A stretch of 64,000 bases of DNA from CBDCFL01 sp965216135 (lineage in GTDB: Bacteria; Pseudomonadota; Alphaproteobacteria; Rhodobacterales; Rhodobacteraceae): assembly GCA_965216135.1 (NCBI GenBank), contig CBDCFL010000020.1:62001-126000 (forward strand), read 5' to 3'. Each line of letters starts with the position of its first letter. Position 1 is the first letter of the stretch. Made by a program: the position numbers and the translations under genes. This document shows, piece by piece, positions 1 through 8,210 of the stretch. The notes below the pieces were generated by a model that was given only the letters and a program-made list of their open reading frames with translations, did no database searches and was not told the origin of the DNA.

Positions 1-64
1 CGTCTGCTGATCTATAAAAAAGGGACTTATATGCGTGAGTGCCCAACGCTCCCGCCACCGCGCA

Positions 65-391
65 TCAACCGCCTTCCAGACATTTTCGGAGCATGGTGGA
101 TATCGCCGGCGAGATGCTCAGCAACCGTATCAGTCCTTCGTTAAATCCCTTGATCCACACGTCTGACCCGTCTTCAATGTCGCCCCACATCCACACCTCG
201 AGGACCTCAGTCCTGCGGATGGTGATGACCCTGCCCATCGGGAACGAGTTGCTCGTGTGCCCCATTGTCACGAAGTCGCCGCCGCAGGAAAACCCTTCTT
301 TCCTGGCGATTTCCTCCGTGGTCAGGTCGTCGTTCGCCGCGACAGCGGAGCCCGCCGTTAGAACCAGAACCGCTATAAGTGCCGTACGCAT
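65..391 (-). CDS. Small secreted protein of unknown function, transposon cargo
   Basis: 108 residues. The start chosen is the ATG that opens a clear Sec signal peptide (MRTALIAVLVLTAGSAVAA, predicted cleavage after AVAA near residue 19). It is preceded by the ribosome-binding sequence AAAGGTGA; a longer reading frame upstream has no signal sequence. The mature part of about 90 residues has two cysteines (in SCGG, and near the C-terminus in RKCLEGG), which could form a disulfide in the periplasm. I recognise no family. It lies inside the IS1595-type transposon, opposite to the transposase, next to the left terminal repeat, so it is probably cargo. Confidence 0.6.
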   Translation of the reverse strand: MRTALIAVLVLTAGSAVAANDDLTTEEIARKEGFSCGGDFVTMGHTSNSFPMGRVITIRRTEVLEVWMWGDIEDGSDVWIKGFNEGLIRLLSISPAISTMLRKCLEGG

Positions 392-583
392 CTTGACATC
401 ACCTTTGGTATTGTGGGAAAAAGCACGAATGGCGCATCCTGTTGCAGGGGACATGCCGTTCGCTCTTGCCCCTTGTGGAAGGGGCAGGTGGGAGTGGTTA
501 CGGTATATCGGAGCGGCGATTCGGGTCACACTCAGTGTGACCCCAGCCCGCCGCAGGGCTGTTAGCTGTCCAAGTCATCAGCG

Positions 584-1036
584 TCACTCCCTTTCTACCG
601 GATCAGTCCGCTCCGGTTGCGGGTTGCAGGGAATAGGAGGGGCGAGTGACCAGCCGATGTTGCTGTTAATCACTCGCCCCTCTTTCTTCCATCTGTTCAG
701 ATTTCCATTAATGGTGCCGACCGGAATCTTCCGACCATGCTTCTCCATGGCCACCGCCACGATCTCGGCGGGCTTCATCGGATGATCAGCCTCCTTCAGG
801 ATCATCGTGATTAGCGCTCGCTGGGTCGGCTCGCCCGCGCCGTGAGACGCACCGTTCGGCTCGTCACCCTCTTCTTCGAGTTGGGTGCAGACGCGATAGG
901 TCGCTTCCAGGTCTGACCTCTCCGTCTCGATCTCTCGGAGATTACCTTCCAAGCGGTCGATGTTCGCTCGCACCGCCTCGGCTCTTTGCATGACGGAGTC
1001 CAGACGGCGCTTGATCTGGTCCACGGTGATAGGCAT
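584..1036 (-). CDS. Coiled-coil plus winged-helix DNA-binding-like protein, transposon cargo
   Basis: 150 residues. Residues about 5-55 are strongly heptad-like and charged (a coiled coil). Residues about 70-130 look like a winged-helix domain, with helix 1 starting TQRALITMILKEADHPM, a recognition-helix-like segment GTINGNLNRWKKEGRV and a short wing. This suggests a dimeric DNA-binding protein. It is divergent from the transposase gene with about 140 bp between them, which would allow it to control the transposase promoter; that role is inference. No catalytic motif is seen. It sits wholly within the transposon ends. Confidence 0.6.
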   Translation of the reverse strand: MPITVDQIKRRLDSVMQRAEAVRANIDRLEGNLREIETERSDLEATYRVCTQLEEEGDEPNGASHGAGEPTQRALITMILKEADHPMKPAEIVAVAMEKHGRKIPVGTINGNLNRWKKEGRVINSNIGWSLAPPIPCNPQPERTDPVERE

Positions 1037-1121
1037 GTGAGAATGAGTCCCTTCTTAGATCAGGATGGTGTATAGATCGGACGACTTTCCGCGTCAACCG
1101 CTTTTTCCTTCCCCCATCCCC

Positions 1122-1150
1122 TTGAAATGCCTAGTGGTGGGCACTATATT
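1122..1150 (+). promoter_or_regulatory. Sigma-70-type promoter of the IS1595 transposase
   Basis: TTGAAA (1122-1127) and TATATT (1145-1150) are separated by exactly 17 bases. They are followed by the ribosome-binding site GGAAGGAG and the ATG at 1176. The fit to the consensus is good. Confidence 0.7.
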
Positions 1151-1915
1151 GTTAATAATAGGGAAGGAGTAAGTCATGCCTAAGGGCGGCCCCGGCAAGA
1201 GCTTCAGAGAGGGACTCAGCATCACTCAGATAATCCGCATGTTCCTGGACGACGATGCGGCGGAGCGCTGGTTTGCCGAGGCGCGGTGGCCCGATGGTCC
1301 CTGGTGCCCGCATTGCGGATCGGTCAACGTCCAGTCTGGCGCGGCGCATAAGTCGCAGCCCTATCGCTGCCGCGAGAAGGAATGCCGCAAGCGGTTCTCA
1401 GTCAAGACGGGTACGGCCATGCACGACAGCAAGCTCGGCTTGCAGGCCTGGGCGATCGCGGCTTACTTGATGACCACCGGACTCAAAGGTACGTCAAGCA
1501 TGAAGTTTTACCGCGATCTCGGCATCACGCAAAAGACCGCGTGGCATCTGGCGCACCGGCTTCGGGAGACGTGGCAGGATGAGAACGGCGACGACTTTAC
1601 CGGCCCCGTTGAGGTTGATGAGACCTACATGGGCGGCAAGGAGAAGAACAAACACGGCAACAAGAAGTTGCGGGCCGGTCGCGGCGGCGTGGGAAAAACC
1701 ATCGTTGCCGGCGCGAAAGACAGGGCCACGAACCGCGTGAGCGCTAGGGTGATCGAGAACACCGACAAGGATACTCTGCACAGCTTCGTGGGCGACCTTG
1801 CCGCCAAGGGCGCGACGGTCTACACCGACGATCACCAGAGCTACGGCGGGTTGCCCTTTGAGCACGAAACCGTGAAGCACAGCATCAGCGAGTATGTGAA
1901 CGGCATGGCTCATAC

Positions 1916-3027
1916 CGTGCCTATCCGGTTGTCACCCACACCCACTATATGTAGGGTGTGGCGTCGAGTGGCTCGGGAGGCGGACGAAGCGGGGATGGAT
2001 GTTCCGCAGCGCGAAGACCTTTCGTTTCCGCGGTCGCTTCCCGAGTTTCAACGACTTTTCCCGGATGACGCGGCCTGTGCCGCCTACCTGGAGAAGGCGC
2101 GGTGGGGTGACGGGTTCGTCTGCCCCCATTGCCAGACGGCGGCAGAGCCGTTCCGCTTCACCAGCCGGCCCGGCGTCTTGCGCTGTCGAAAGTGCCGCCG
2201 CGACACCGGGCTGACGGCGGGGACGGTCATGGAGCGCTCCCATACGTCGCTGGGCGTATGGTTCTGGGCGGCCTATCTGGTTGCCAGCCAGACGCCCGGC
2301 ATGTCTGCCACACAGTTCCAGCGCCAGGTCGGGCTTTCCCGTTACGAAACCGCCTTTCAGATCCTCCACAAGCTCCGCGCTGGTATGGTTCGGCCGGATC
2401 AGGACCGCATCGGCAGCGAGGCCTGCGACCATGTCGAAGTCGACGAAACCTGGGTCGGCGGCCGCACGCGCGGCAAGGGCCGGGGCGTTCACCACAAGCT
2501 TCTTGTCGCCAGCGCCGTTGAAGTGCGACAGCGCAAGCCGGGAACCAAGCTCGATAAGCGGAAGGGCGGTCGCTACGCCGGACGTGTCCGACTCGCTGTC
2601 GTGCCAGACCGCAGCGCGGAATCGCTCTGCGGCTTTGTCGAGGGCGCCGTTACTTCGGGTGCGTCGGTCATCACCGACGATTGGTCCGGCTATACCAGCC
2701 TCGCCAAGCGCGGCTACAAACACCTCGCCGTCGCCGAGCGAGGCAACTCCCAGGTCGCTGAGGAGTATCTGCCGATCATTCATCTCGTCTTCGCCAACCT
2801 GAAGACGTGGCTGAGTGGCATTCATCACGGCGTGAGCCACCAGCACCTCCAAGCCTACCTCAACGAGTTCACATTCCGCTTCAACAGGCGATTCTGCCCG
2901 TTCAACGCCTTCCGGTCCCTGCTCGGAATCGCTGGCGATGTCACCGCTCCCACTTACGCCGAGCTTTACTCGGGCGACTGGGAGCACCCTAGATGTAGTG
3001 GGTGTGGGTGACAACCGGATAGGCACG
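1916..3027 (+). mobile_element. Second IS1595-family element nested in the first
   Basis: Terminal inverted repeats of about 41 bp begin CGTGCCTATCCGGTTGTCAC (1916-1956 and 2987-3027, two mismatches). The flanking 8-bp duplication is GCTCATAC (1908-1915 and 3028-3035). It contains a single transposase gene. It is distinct from its host element in ends and protein sequence, so it is not a copy of it. Confidence 0.93.
1995..3011 (+). CDS. IS1595-family (ISXO2-like) transposase of the nested element
   Basis: 338 residues from the ATG at 1995, with a GGGAGG sequence upstream. An N-terminal zinc ribbon (CPHCQ ... LRCRKCRRDTG) is followed by an ISXO2-type DDE domain (HVEVDETWVGGRTRGKG, SVITDDWSGYTSL). 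The C-terminal part HGVSHQHLQAYLNEFTFRFNRRF is typical of the family. The stop codon lies inside the right terminal repeat. The frame is intact, so this element may still be active. An in-frame upstream GTG at 1959 is a possible alternative start. Confidence 0.9.
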   Translation: MDVPQREDLSFPRSLPEFQRLFPDDAACAAYLEKARWGDGFVCPHCQTAAEPFRFTSRPGVLRCRKCRRDTGLTAGTVMERSHTSLGVWFWAAYLVASQTPGMSATQFQRQVGLSRYETAFQILHKLRAGMVRPDQDRIGSEACDHVEVDETWVGGRTRGKGRGVHHKLLVASAVEVRQRKPGTKLDKRKGGRYAGRVRLAVVPDRSAESLCGFVEGAVTSGASVITDDWSGYTSLAKRGYKHLAVAERGNSQVAEEYLPIIHLVFANLKTWLSGIHHGVSHQHLQAYLNEFTFRFNRRFCPFNAFRSLLGIAGDVTAPTYAELYSGDWEHPRCSGCG

Positions 3028-3272
3028 GCTCATACCAACGGGATCGAGTCGTTTTGGGCCGCATTGAAGCGAGGATATCATGGCACTTTCCACCACATCA
3101 GTGAGAAGCATATAAACCGCTATGTCGGCGAGTTTGCTGGTCGCCACAACGACCGCCCCAAGGACACGTTAGACCAGATGCAGGCCATCGTTCGCGGGTT
3201 GGTTGGGAAGCGGTTGCAGTACCGAGATTTGATCAGGTAGACTTACGCCGCATTAGCTAGGAGGGACGCGCC

Positions 3273-3428
3273 ATGAAGTCTGCCAAAAAGCGACCCCGAG
3301 GCCGTCCCGTCGAGAAGCCTCTGCCTGCGCCAATACCCGACACGCCAGAGAACGTCGCCAAGGCTCTCGTCAGGGCGAAGCCGAAAAAGCGGGATGAGTG
3401 GAAATACCTAAAGGAGGCGAAAGCCTAA
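3273..3428 (+). CDS. Tiny AT-hook-like protein, transposon cargo
   Basis: 51 residues, too short for usual gene calls, but with a strong ribosome-binding site (AGGAGGG at 3259-3265). It has a close relative at 32342-32515 in a second transposon. Both contain the AT-hook core RGRP set in lysines and arginines near the N-terminus, then PIPDTxENVA, a basic stretch (PKK) and a W-x-Y-x-K-x-AK ending. The core suggests minor-groove binding to AT-rich DNA. It lies 30 bp after the transposase and directly before the right terminal repeat. Function unknown; a role in transposition or in packaging the ends is inference. Confidence 0.7.
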   Translation: MKSAKKRPRGRPVEKPLPAPIPDTPENVAKALVRAKPKKRDEWKYLKEAKA

Positions 3429-3477
3429 CCCGCTTGGGCACTCACGCATATAAGTCCCATAAAAAAGCCCGTGGCGA

Positions 3478-4170
3478 TCAGTAGCTGCGGATCAACCCGA
3501 CAAGCCTGCCCTGCACTTTGACTTGGTCGTCACGAAAAACGCGGGTTTCATAGGCCGGATTGGCGGCTTCCAGGGCAACGGAATGGCCGCGCCGCCTAAA
3601 TCGCTTTAATGTCGCCTCGTAACCCTCAACAATCGCGACAACAATATCGCCATTGTCCGCGGTTGGCCCTTCGCGGATAATGACCACATCGCCGTCGTTG
3701 ATACCGGCTTCGATCATCGAGTCGCCTTTGACTTCCAGCGCATAATGCGGATCGGAGCCCTTCAGCAACGACCCCGGCACCGCGATGTTGTGGCTGACTT
3801 CTGATATCGCCTCAATCGGAACACCGGCCGCGATGCGGCCCATGACCGGCAGTTCAACGGCACCTGTTGCCAATACCGGCATAGCGCCCTTGGGCTGATC
3901 GGTCTTGTCGCCGTCGATGACACGTGGATTAAAGCCGCTGTGGCGGGCCTCCATCGCCTCGGGCAATTTGATGATTTCCAGCGCCCGGGCGCGGTGTGGC
4001 AATCGGCGGATAAATCCGCGCTCTTCCAGCGCCGTGATCAATCGGTGAATGCCGGACTTTGACCGCAGGTTCAGTGCCTCTTTCATCTCGTCAAAACTGG
4101 GCGGCACGCCTTCGCACTGCATCCGCCGATGAATAAATTCCAAAAGGTCCAGTTGTTTGCGGGTCAGCAT
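3478..4170 (-). CDS. lexA: LexA repressor, SOS regulator
   Basis: 230 residues. The N-terminal winged-helix DNA-binding domain is MLTRKQLDLLEFIHRRM through ERGFIRRLPHRARALEI. The C-terminal S24 self-cleavage domain shows GRIAAGVPIEA around the A-G cleavage site, KGDSMIEAGINDGD with the catalytic serine, and a downstream lysine in the ATLKRF segment. It represses DNA-damage genes and is inactivated by RecA-stimulated autocleavage. It lies downstream of trpC-moaC-moeA as in many Rhodobacterales, but has its own 158-bp upstream region with three LexA half-sites. A cargo transposon has inserted just beyond its stop codon. Confidence 0.97.
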   Translation of the reverse strand: MLTRKQLDLLEFIHRRMQCEGVPPSFDEMKEALNLRSKSGIHRLITALEERGFIRRLPHRARALEIIKLPEAMEARHSGFNPRVIDGDKTDQPKGAMPVLATGAVELPVMGRIAAGVPIEAISEVSHNIAVPGSLLKGSDPHYALEVKGDSMIEAGINDGDVVIIREGPTADNGDIVVAIVEGYEATLKRFRRRGHSVALEAANPAYETRVFRDDQVKVQGRLVGLIRSY

Positions 4171-4210
4171 CTGCTCTATCCTCCCGTCCCGGGTCGTGAC
4201 TTGGCTGCAC

Positions 4211-4236
4211 GTTCAGGTAATGTTCTAGACGTGTTC
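4211..4236. promoter_or_regulatory. LexA operator with three half-sites (autoregulation)
   Basis: GTTC occurs at 4211-4214, 4222-4225 and 4233-4236, each pair separated by exactly 7 bases. This gives two overlapping GTTC-N7-GTTC motifs, the alphaproteobacterial SOS box. It sits about 40-65 bp upstream of the lexA start, where a self-repressing operator would lie. Confidence 0.85.
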
Positions 4237-4328
4237 CCGTTATGTGTCAATCGACCGCGCTGGCGGCGCGGCGATGGACAGATGAAATGGAGCGGCACAA
4301 GGTTAAGAAACGGTTACCGCGTGTACTC

Positions 4329-5504
4329 TCAGACCGGCAAATATTCTACCGTCGCGCCAACACTTCGCGCCGGATCGCCTGGCGGCCTGATCAGCAGGGC
4401 ATTGGCCGACCTCATGACGCTTATCAGCGCGCTGTCCTGACGCTCGGCGGCCTCAATTGTGCCTTCGGGCGCGACATGGGCGCGCATGTAATGCTCGCGC
4501 GGACCGTTTTCGGACAAATCTGCGCCCAGTTTCGCATGATGGCGCGCCATGGCGATGGCCGGCAATCCCTGCATGGCGCGCAGGATCGGGCGCAGAAACA
4601 CTTCGGCGCAGACAATGGCCGATACCGGATTGCCCGGCAGGCCAAATACCATCGCCGCGCCAAGACGTCCGGCCATAAGCGGTTTGCCGGGGCGCATGGC
4701 GACCTTATAGAAACTTTGGTCCATACCCAGTTCCGCCGCGACCGGGCCGATCAGATCATGATCGCCCACTGACGCTCCACCCGATGTGATGATCAGATCC
4801 GCCCCGCTTGCCAGTTCAAACGCCAGTTTGATCGAGGCCACATTGTCCCGCGCTATCGGCAATGTGCGAACGATGGCGCCTTCAGATTGCGTGATCGCGG
4901 CGAGCGCGACGTTATTAGACGCGATAATCTGATCTTCGCCCGGGTCCTGTCCGGGCGACACCAGTTCGTCGCCAGAGGCAATCAGTGCAACTTCAGGCTG
5001 GCGGCTGACCGGAACCAAAGCGATGTTCATCGCAGCAAGCAGGGCAACGTCCGACGGACCCAGTCGCAGCGGCGCTGCAATTGTTGCGCCGGCGCGGAAA
5101 TCGCAGCCCGCAGGTCTGATATGGCTTGCATCCCCGATATTCTCGCCGATGGTGATCGCGGACCCATCTGCGATCACATCCTCCTGAATAACCACGCGGT
5201 CGGCGCCATCGGGCACCGGTGCGCCGGTGAATATCCTCACGGCCTGGCCCGGACCGACCCCGCCATCAAAACGCGCGCCCGCGGCGCTCTGGCCGATGAC
5301 CTGCAAAGATTGCCCGGCAGCCACATCGACACTGCGCGCGGCGTATCCGTCCATGGCGCTGGCACCAAACGGCGGCTGATCGCGCATGGATTTCACCGGC
5401 TCAATCAATACCCGGCCCGCGGCTTTTTCAACCGCGACAAATCCCATTGGCATGGACGGGGCTAGGGCAAAGGCGCGAGCCAGCGCCTCAGAGACAGAAA
5501 TCAT
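4329..5504 (-). CDS. moeA: Molybdopterin molybdenumtransferase
   Basis: 391 residues, the normal family length. MoeA inserts molybdenum into adenylylated molybdopterin in the last step of Mo cofactor synthesis. Visible signatures are PFGASAMDGYA near residue 45, ITSGGASVGDHDLIGP around residue 245 (the molybdopterin-binding region), FGLPGNPVSAIVCAEVF around residue 295 and the C-terminal domain IV. Its start overlaps the moaC stop (ATGA), so the two are translationally coupled. The canonical TSGGVS motif reads TSGGAS here, a conservative change. Confidence 0.96.
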   Translation of the reverse strand: MISVSEALARAFALAPSMPMGFVAVEKAAGRVLIEPVKSMRDQPPFGASAMDGYAARSVDVAAGQSLQVIGQSAAGARFDGGVGPGQAVRIFTGAPVPDGADRVVIQEDVIADGSAITIGENIGDASHIRPAGCDFRAGATIAAPLRLGPSDVALLAAMNIALVPVSRQPEVALIASGDELVSPGQDPGEDQIIASNNVALAAITQSEGAIVRTLPIARDNVASIKLAFELASGADLIITSGGASVGDHDLIGPVAAELGMDQSFYKVAMRPGKPLMAGRLGAAMVFGLPGNPVSAIVCAEVFLRPILRAMQGLPAIAMARHHAKLGADLSENGPREHYMRAHVAPEGTIEAAERQDSALISVMRSANALLIRPPGDPARSVGATVEYLPV

Positions 5505-5983
5505 CGCTCGGCCTCAAATCGCCCGGATTTGCCGCCGTCTTTAAGAACCAATTTTATGTGGCTGATTTCCATAGTCTTATCGGTCGACTTGACCATATCG
5601 TACACGGTCAGACAGGCAATGCTGACAGCGCTGAGTGCTTCCATTTCGACGCCGGTTTGCCCGATGGTTTTGACCGTTGCCGTCACCCGGATGCCCGGCA
5701 AATCCTGATCCGGTTCCAGGTCGAGCGCAACTTTGGCCAATGGCAGCGGGTGGCAGAGAGGGATCAGATCGGCGGTTTTCTTGGCACCGATGATCCCGGC
5801 CAGCCTAGCCACGCCCAATACGTCGCCCTTTTGCGCCGCGCCGCCGGTGATCAGCGCCAAAGTTTCGCCCGACATGCGCACAGAACCTTCGGCGACCGCG
5901 ATCCGGCTGGTCGCGTCCTTGGCCGAGACATCAACCATATGCGCCTGCCCGGCGGCGTCAAAATGAGTTAACTTGCCGCTCAT
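5501..5983 (-). CDS. moaC: Cyclic pyranopterin monophosphate synthase
   Basis: 160 residues. With MoaA it converts GTP to cyclic pyranopterin monophosphate in the first stage of molybdopterin synthesis. It carries the family signatures KKTADLIPLCHPLPL, TGVEMEALSAVS, CLTVYDMVKS and the terminal lysine-rich DGGKSGRFEAER. Length is normal. It overlaps trpC upstream and moeA downstream by 4 bp each. Confidence 0.97.
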   Translation of the reverse strand: MSGKLTHFDAAGQAHMVDVSAKDATSRIAVAEGSVRMSGETLALITGGAAQKGDVLGVARLAGIIGAKKTADLIPLCHPLPLAKVALDLEPDQDLPGIRVTATVKTIGQTGVEMEALSAVSIACLTVYDMVKSTDKTMEISHIKLVLKDGGKSGRFEAER

Positions 5984-6786
5984 CCTGTTGCCCTGACCGG
6001 ATTGGCCAGAATTGCCCGCGTGGCCGCCGCGACATCCGATTGGCGCATCAGCGCTTCACCAATCAGAAAGGCGCGCGCACCGTGGCATGCCAGATCGGCC
6101 AGATCCTGGGGCCCGGACAGGCCACTTTCAGAGACAGCAATCCGGTCTTCGGGCACCAGCGCCGCAAGCTGACGCGTGGTTTCAAGCGTGGTCTCAAACG
6201 TCCTCAGATCGCGATTATTGATACCGATTAGGGGCGTTCTCAGCGCCAGAGCGCGCTCCACCTCGTCTCGATTGTGAACTTCGGCCAGAACATCCATACC
6301 CCGCTCAAACGCGGCCGCTTCCAGCTCAACCGCCTGCGCATCGCTGAGCGAGGCCATGATGATCAGGATCGCATCGGCCCCCCAGGCCCGCGCTTCGGCC
6401 ACCTGGTATGCGTCATACATGAAATCCTTGCGCAAAACCGGCAATTGGGTGGCCTCGCGCGCCGATGTCAGATATTCAGGCCTGCCCTGAAATCTCGGCC
6501 CGTCGGTTAGGACCGACAGACAGGACGCGCCGCCCGCCTGGTAAGCTTTGGCTAGCGCAGGTGGATCGAAATCATCGCGTATCACGCCTTTGGAAGGGCT
6601 GGCCTTTTTGATCTCGCCGATCAGTGCGTAGCCACGCTGCATGGCAGCAGCCAGTGACCTCGCAAAGCCGCGCGGTTGCGACATTTCACGCGCCCGCGCA
6701 TCGAGTTCCGACAGAGAGGTTACAGCCTTCGCGGCTGCGACTTCCTGGAGCTTGTAGGCTTTGATCTGGTCGAGGATTGTGCTCAT
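5980..6786 (-). CDS. trpC: Indole-3-glycerol phosphate synthase
   Basis: 268 residues from the ATG encoding MSTILDQIKAYK; a 10-residue longer start is possible but lacks family similarity. It closes the indole ring from carboxyphenylamino-deoxyribulose phosphate in tryptophan synthesis. Signatures include LIGEIKKASPSKGVIR, SVLTDGPRFQG, LRKDFMYDAYQV, GINNRDLRTFE and SESGLSG. The neighbours trpG and trpD, often upstream of trpC, are absent here; proA lies upstream with a 114-bp gap. Confidence 0.96.
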   Translation of the reverse strand: MSTILDQIKAYKLQEVAAAKAVTSLSELDARAREMSQPRGFARSLAAAMQRGYALIGEIKKASPSKGVIRDDFDPPALAKAYQAGGASCLSVLTDGPRFQGRPEYLTSAREATQLPVLRKDFMYDAYQVAEARAWGADAILIIMASLSDAQAVELEAAAFERGMDVLAEVHNRDEVERALALRTPLIGINNRDLRTFETTLETTRQLAALVPEDRIAVSESGLSGPQDLADLACHGARAFLIGEALMRQSDVAAATRAILANPVRATG

Positions 6787-6900
6787 GGGTGGTCTGGATA
6801 ACTTGAGAATTGGCAAAAGGAAACCGCTCTTCAGCGAGATCGAGGGTCATCGCATCTGCCCGCAGACATCGAAACCGGCAGAGCCTTAAGGACGCCTAGA

Positions 6901-8163
6901 CTAGTCGCGGGTCGTACCGTCGCCGGTGACAAGATATTTGAAACTGGTCAGCTGCGCCGCCCCCACCGGGCCGCGCGCGTGCAACTTGCCTGTGGCAATG
7001 CCGATCTCGGCACCCATGCCAAATTCACCACCATCAGCAAACTGGGTCGAGGCGTTGTGCATCAAGATAGCGCTGTCGAGGCGCTCAAAGAAGCAATCGG
7101 CGGCGTTCTGGTCCTCGGTCAGAATGCAATCGGTATGGTCGGAGCCATACTGGCGGATATGGGCGATGGCCGCGCCGATATCAGGCACCCGGCGTGCGGC
7201 GATGTCCATGTCGAGATATTCGCGGCCAAAGTCGGCATCGCTCGCCGGCATTGTCCCGGCAAATTGCAGCCCGTCGTCGGCGTGGACGCGCACCCCTGCG
7301 TCGATCAGTGCTGCAATCACATCACGCCCGAGCGTCGCAGCTATATCAGCGTGGATCAGCAGGCATTCTGCGGCCCCGCATATGCCGGTGCGGCGGGTTT
7401 TGGCATTCAGCACCACATCGAGCGCCTTCTGCGGATCGGCCGACTTGTCGATATAAATGTGCACGATGCCTTCCAGATGGGCAAAAACCGGCACGCGAGC
7501 CTCGCGGTGCACCAAACCAACCAGCCCTTTGCCGCCGCGCGGCACGATCACGTCGATATGCTTGGTCATGGCCAGCATCTCGCTGACCGCGGCGCGGTCT
7601 CGGGTCGGCACAAGCTGGATCGCGGCCTCGGGCAAATTTGCTGCCCTCAGCCCCGCGACCAGACAAGCGTGGATCGCCTGGGACGAATGAAAACCTTCCG
7701 ACCCGCCGCGCAAAATAACCGCGTTACCGGCCTTCAGACACAGCGCGCCGGCATCGGCAGTGACATTCGGGCGGCTTTCATAGATGACCCCGACTACGCC
7801 GAGAGGCGTGCGCACGCGGCGGATATGCAGGCCCGTGGGCCGGTCCCATTCAGCGATCACTTCGCCGACCGGGTCGGGCTGTTCGGCCACCGCGCGCAGG
7901 CCATCGACAATGCCGCGAATGCGATCCTCATCCAGCATCAGGCGGTCCATCATCGGCGCGTTCAGGCCCTTGTTCTGGGCATAGTCCAAGTCTTTACGGT
8001 TGGCGGCGATGATTTCGGCGCGCGACGCCCAAACCGCATCCGCTGCGGCGATCAGCGCGGCGTGCTTGCGCTCGCCACTGGCGAACCCGAGCTTAGTTGC
8101 GGCACCGCGGGCCAGATCGCCGATCTCGCGCATGGTTGCGGCAATATCGTCAATGTCTTTCAT
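6901..8163 (-). CDS. proA: Glutamate-5-semialdehyde dehydrogenase (gamma-glutamyl phosphate reductase)
   Basis: 420 residues from the ATG reading MKDIDDIAATMREIG, preceded by GGCGGAGG as a ribosome-binding site; a 17-residue longer start is less likely. NADPH-dependent second step of proline synthesis. Family motifs are visible: VIYESRPNVTADAGALC, LRGGSEGFHS, VPRGGKGLV, the cysteine-containing TGICGAAECLLIH and GEFGMGAEIGIATGKLHARGP at the C-terminus. It follows proB with a 47-bp gap. Confidence 0.97.
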   Translation of the reverse strand: MKDIDDIAATMREIGDLARGAATKLGFASGERKHAALIAAADAVWASRAEIIAANRKDLDYAQNKGLNAPMMDRLMLDEDRIRGIVDGLRAVAEQPDPVGEVIAEWDRPTGLHIRRVRTPLGVVGVIYESRPNVTADAGALCLKAGNAVILRGGSEGFHSSQAIHACLVAGLRAANLPEAAIQLVPTRDRAAVSEMLAMTKHIDVIVPRGGKGLVGLVHREARVPVFAHLEGIVHIYIDKSADPQKALDVVLNAKTRRTGICGAAECLLIHADIAATLGRDVIAALIDAGVRVHADDGLQFAGTMPASDADFGREYLDMDIAARRVPDIGAAIAHIRQYGSDHTDCILTEDQNAADCFFERLDSAILMHNASTQFADGGEFGMGAEIGIATGKLHARGPVGAAQLTSFKYLVTGDGTTRD

Positions 8164-8210
8164 TATTCTGCCTCCGGCGCGGGTATTTATGGACCCAACT
8201 GCCTGTTTGG

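Larger units (their letters stand above)
1176..3240 (+). pseudogene. IS1595-family transposase, split by the nested element
   Basis: The first part (1176-1915) encodes an N-terminal zinc ribbon (CPHCG ... CREKECRKRF) and the start of the DDE domain (EVDETYMGGKEKNKHG, VYTDDHQSYGG). The reading frame is cut after the sequence for NGMAHT. It resumes at 3028-3240 with HTNGIESFWAALKRGYHG, the ISXO2-type end of the catalytic domain, and stops at 3240. Removing the nested element and one 8-bp duplication restores one continuous reading frame of about 314 codons. The interruption means this transposon can no longer make its own full transposase unless the inner element excises precisely. Confidence 0.92.
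22..3458 (+). mobile_element. IS1595-family transposon with cargo genes, complete ends, nested insertion
   Basis: The two ends are perfect 25-bp inverted repeats beginning GGGACTTATATGCGTGAG (22-46 and 3434-3458). They are flanked by an 8-bp direct repeat ATAAAAAA (14-21 and 3459-3466), the duplication size known for the IS1595 family. The element carries an IS1595-type transposase (split), a minus-strand secreted protein, a minus-strand winged-helix protein and a small AT-hook-like protein. Removing the nested element (1112 bp) and its extra 8-bp duplication leaves about 2.3 kb. It landed 12 bp downstream of the lexA stop in an A-rich site. Large cargo-bearing members of this family are known; this cargo set I do not recognise. 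Confidence 0.93.

Noticed and set aside
22..3458. Composite transposon made by two IS copies
   Set aside because: The two ends are single terminal repeats of one element; the second transposase belongs to a nested element with its own ends and duplication.
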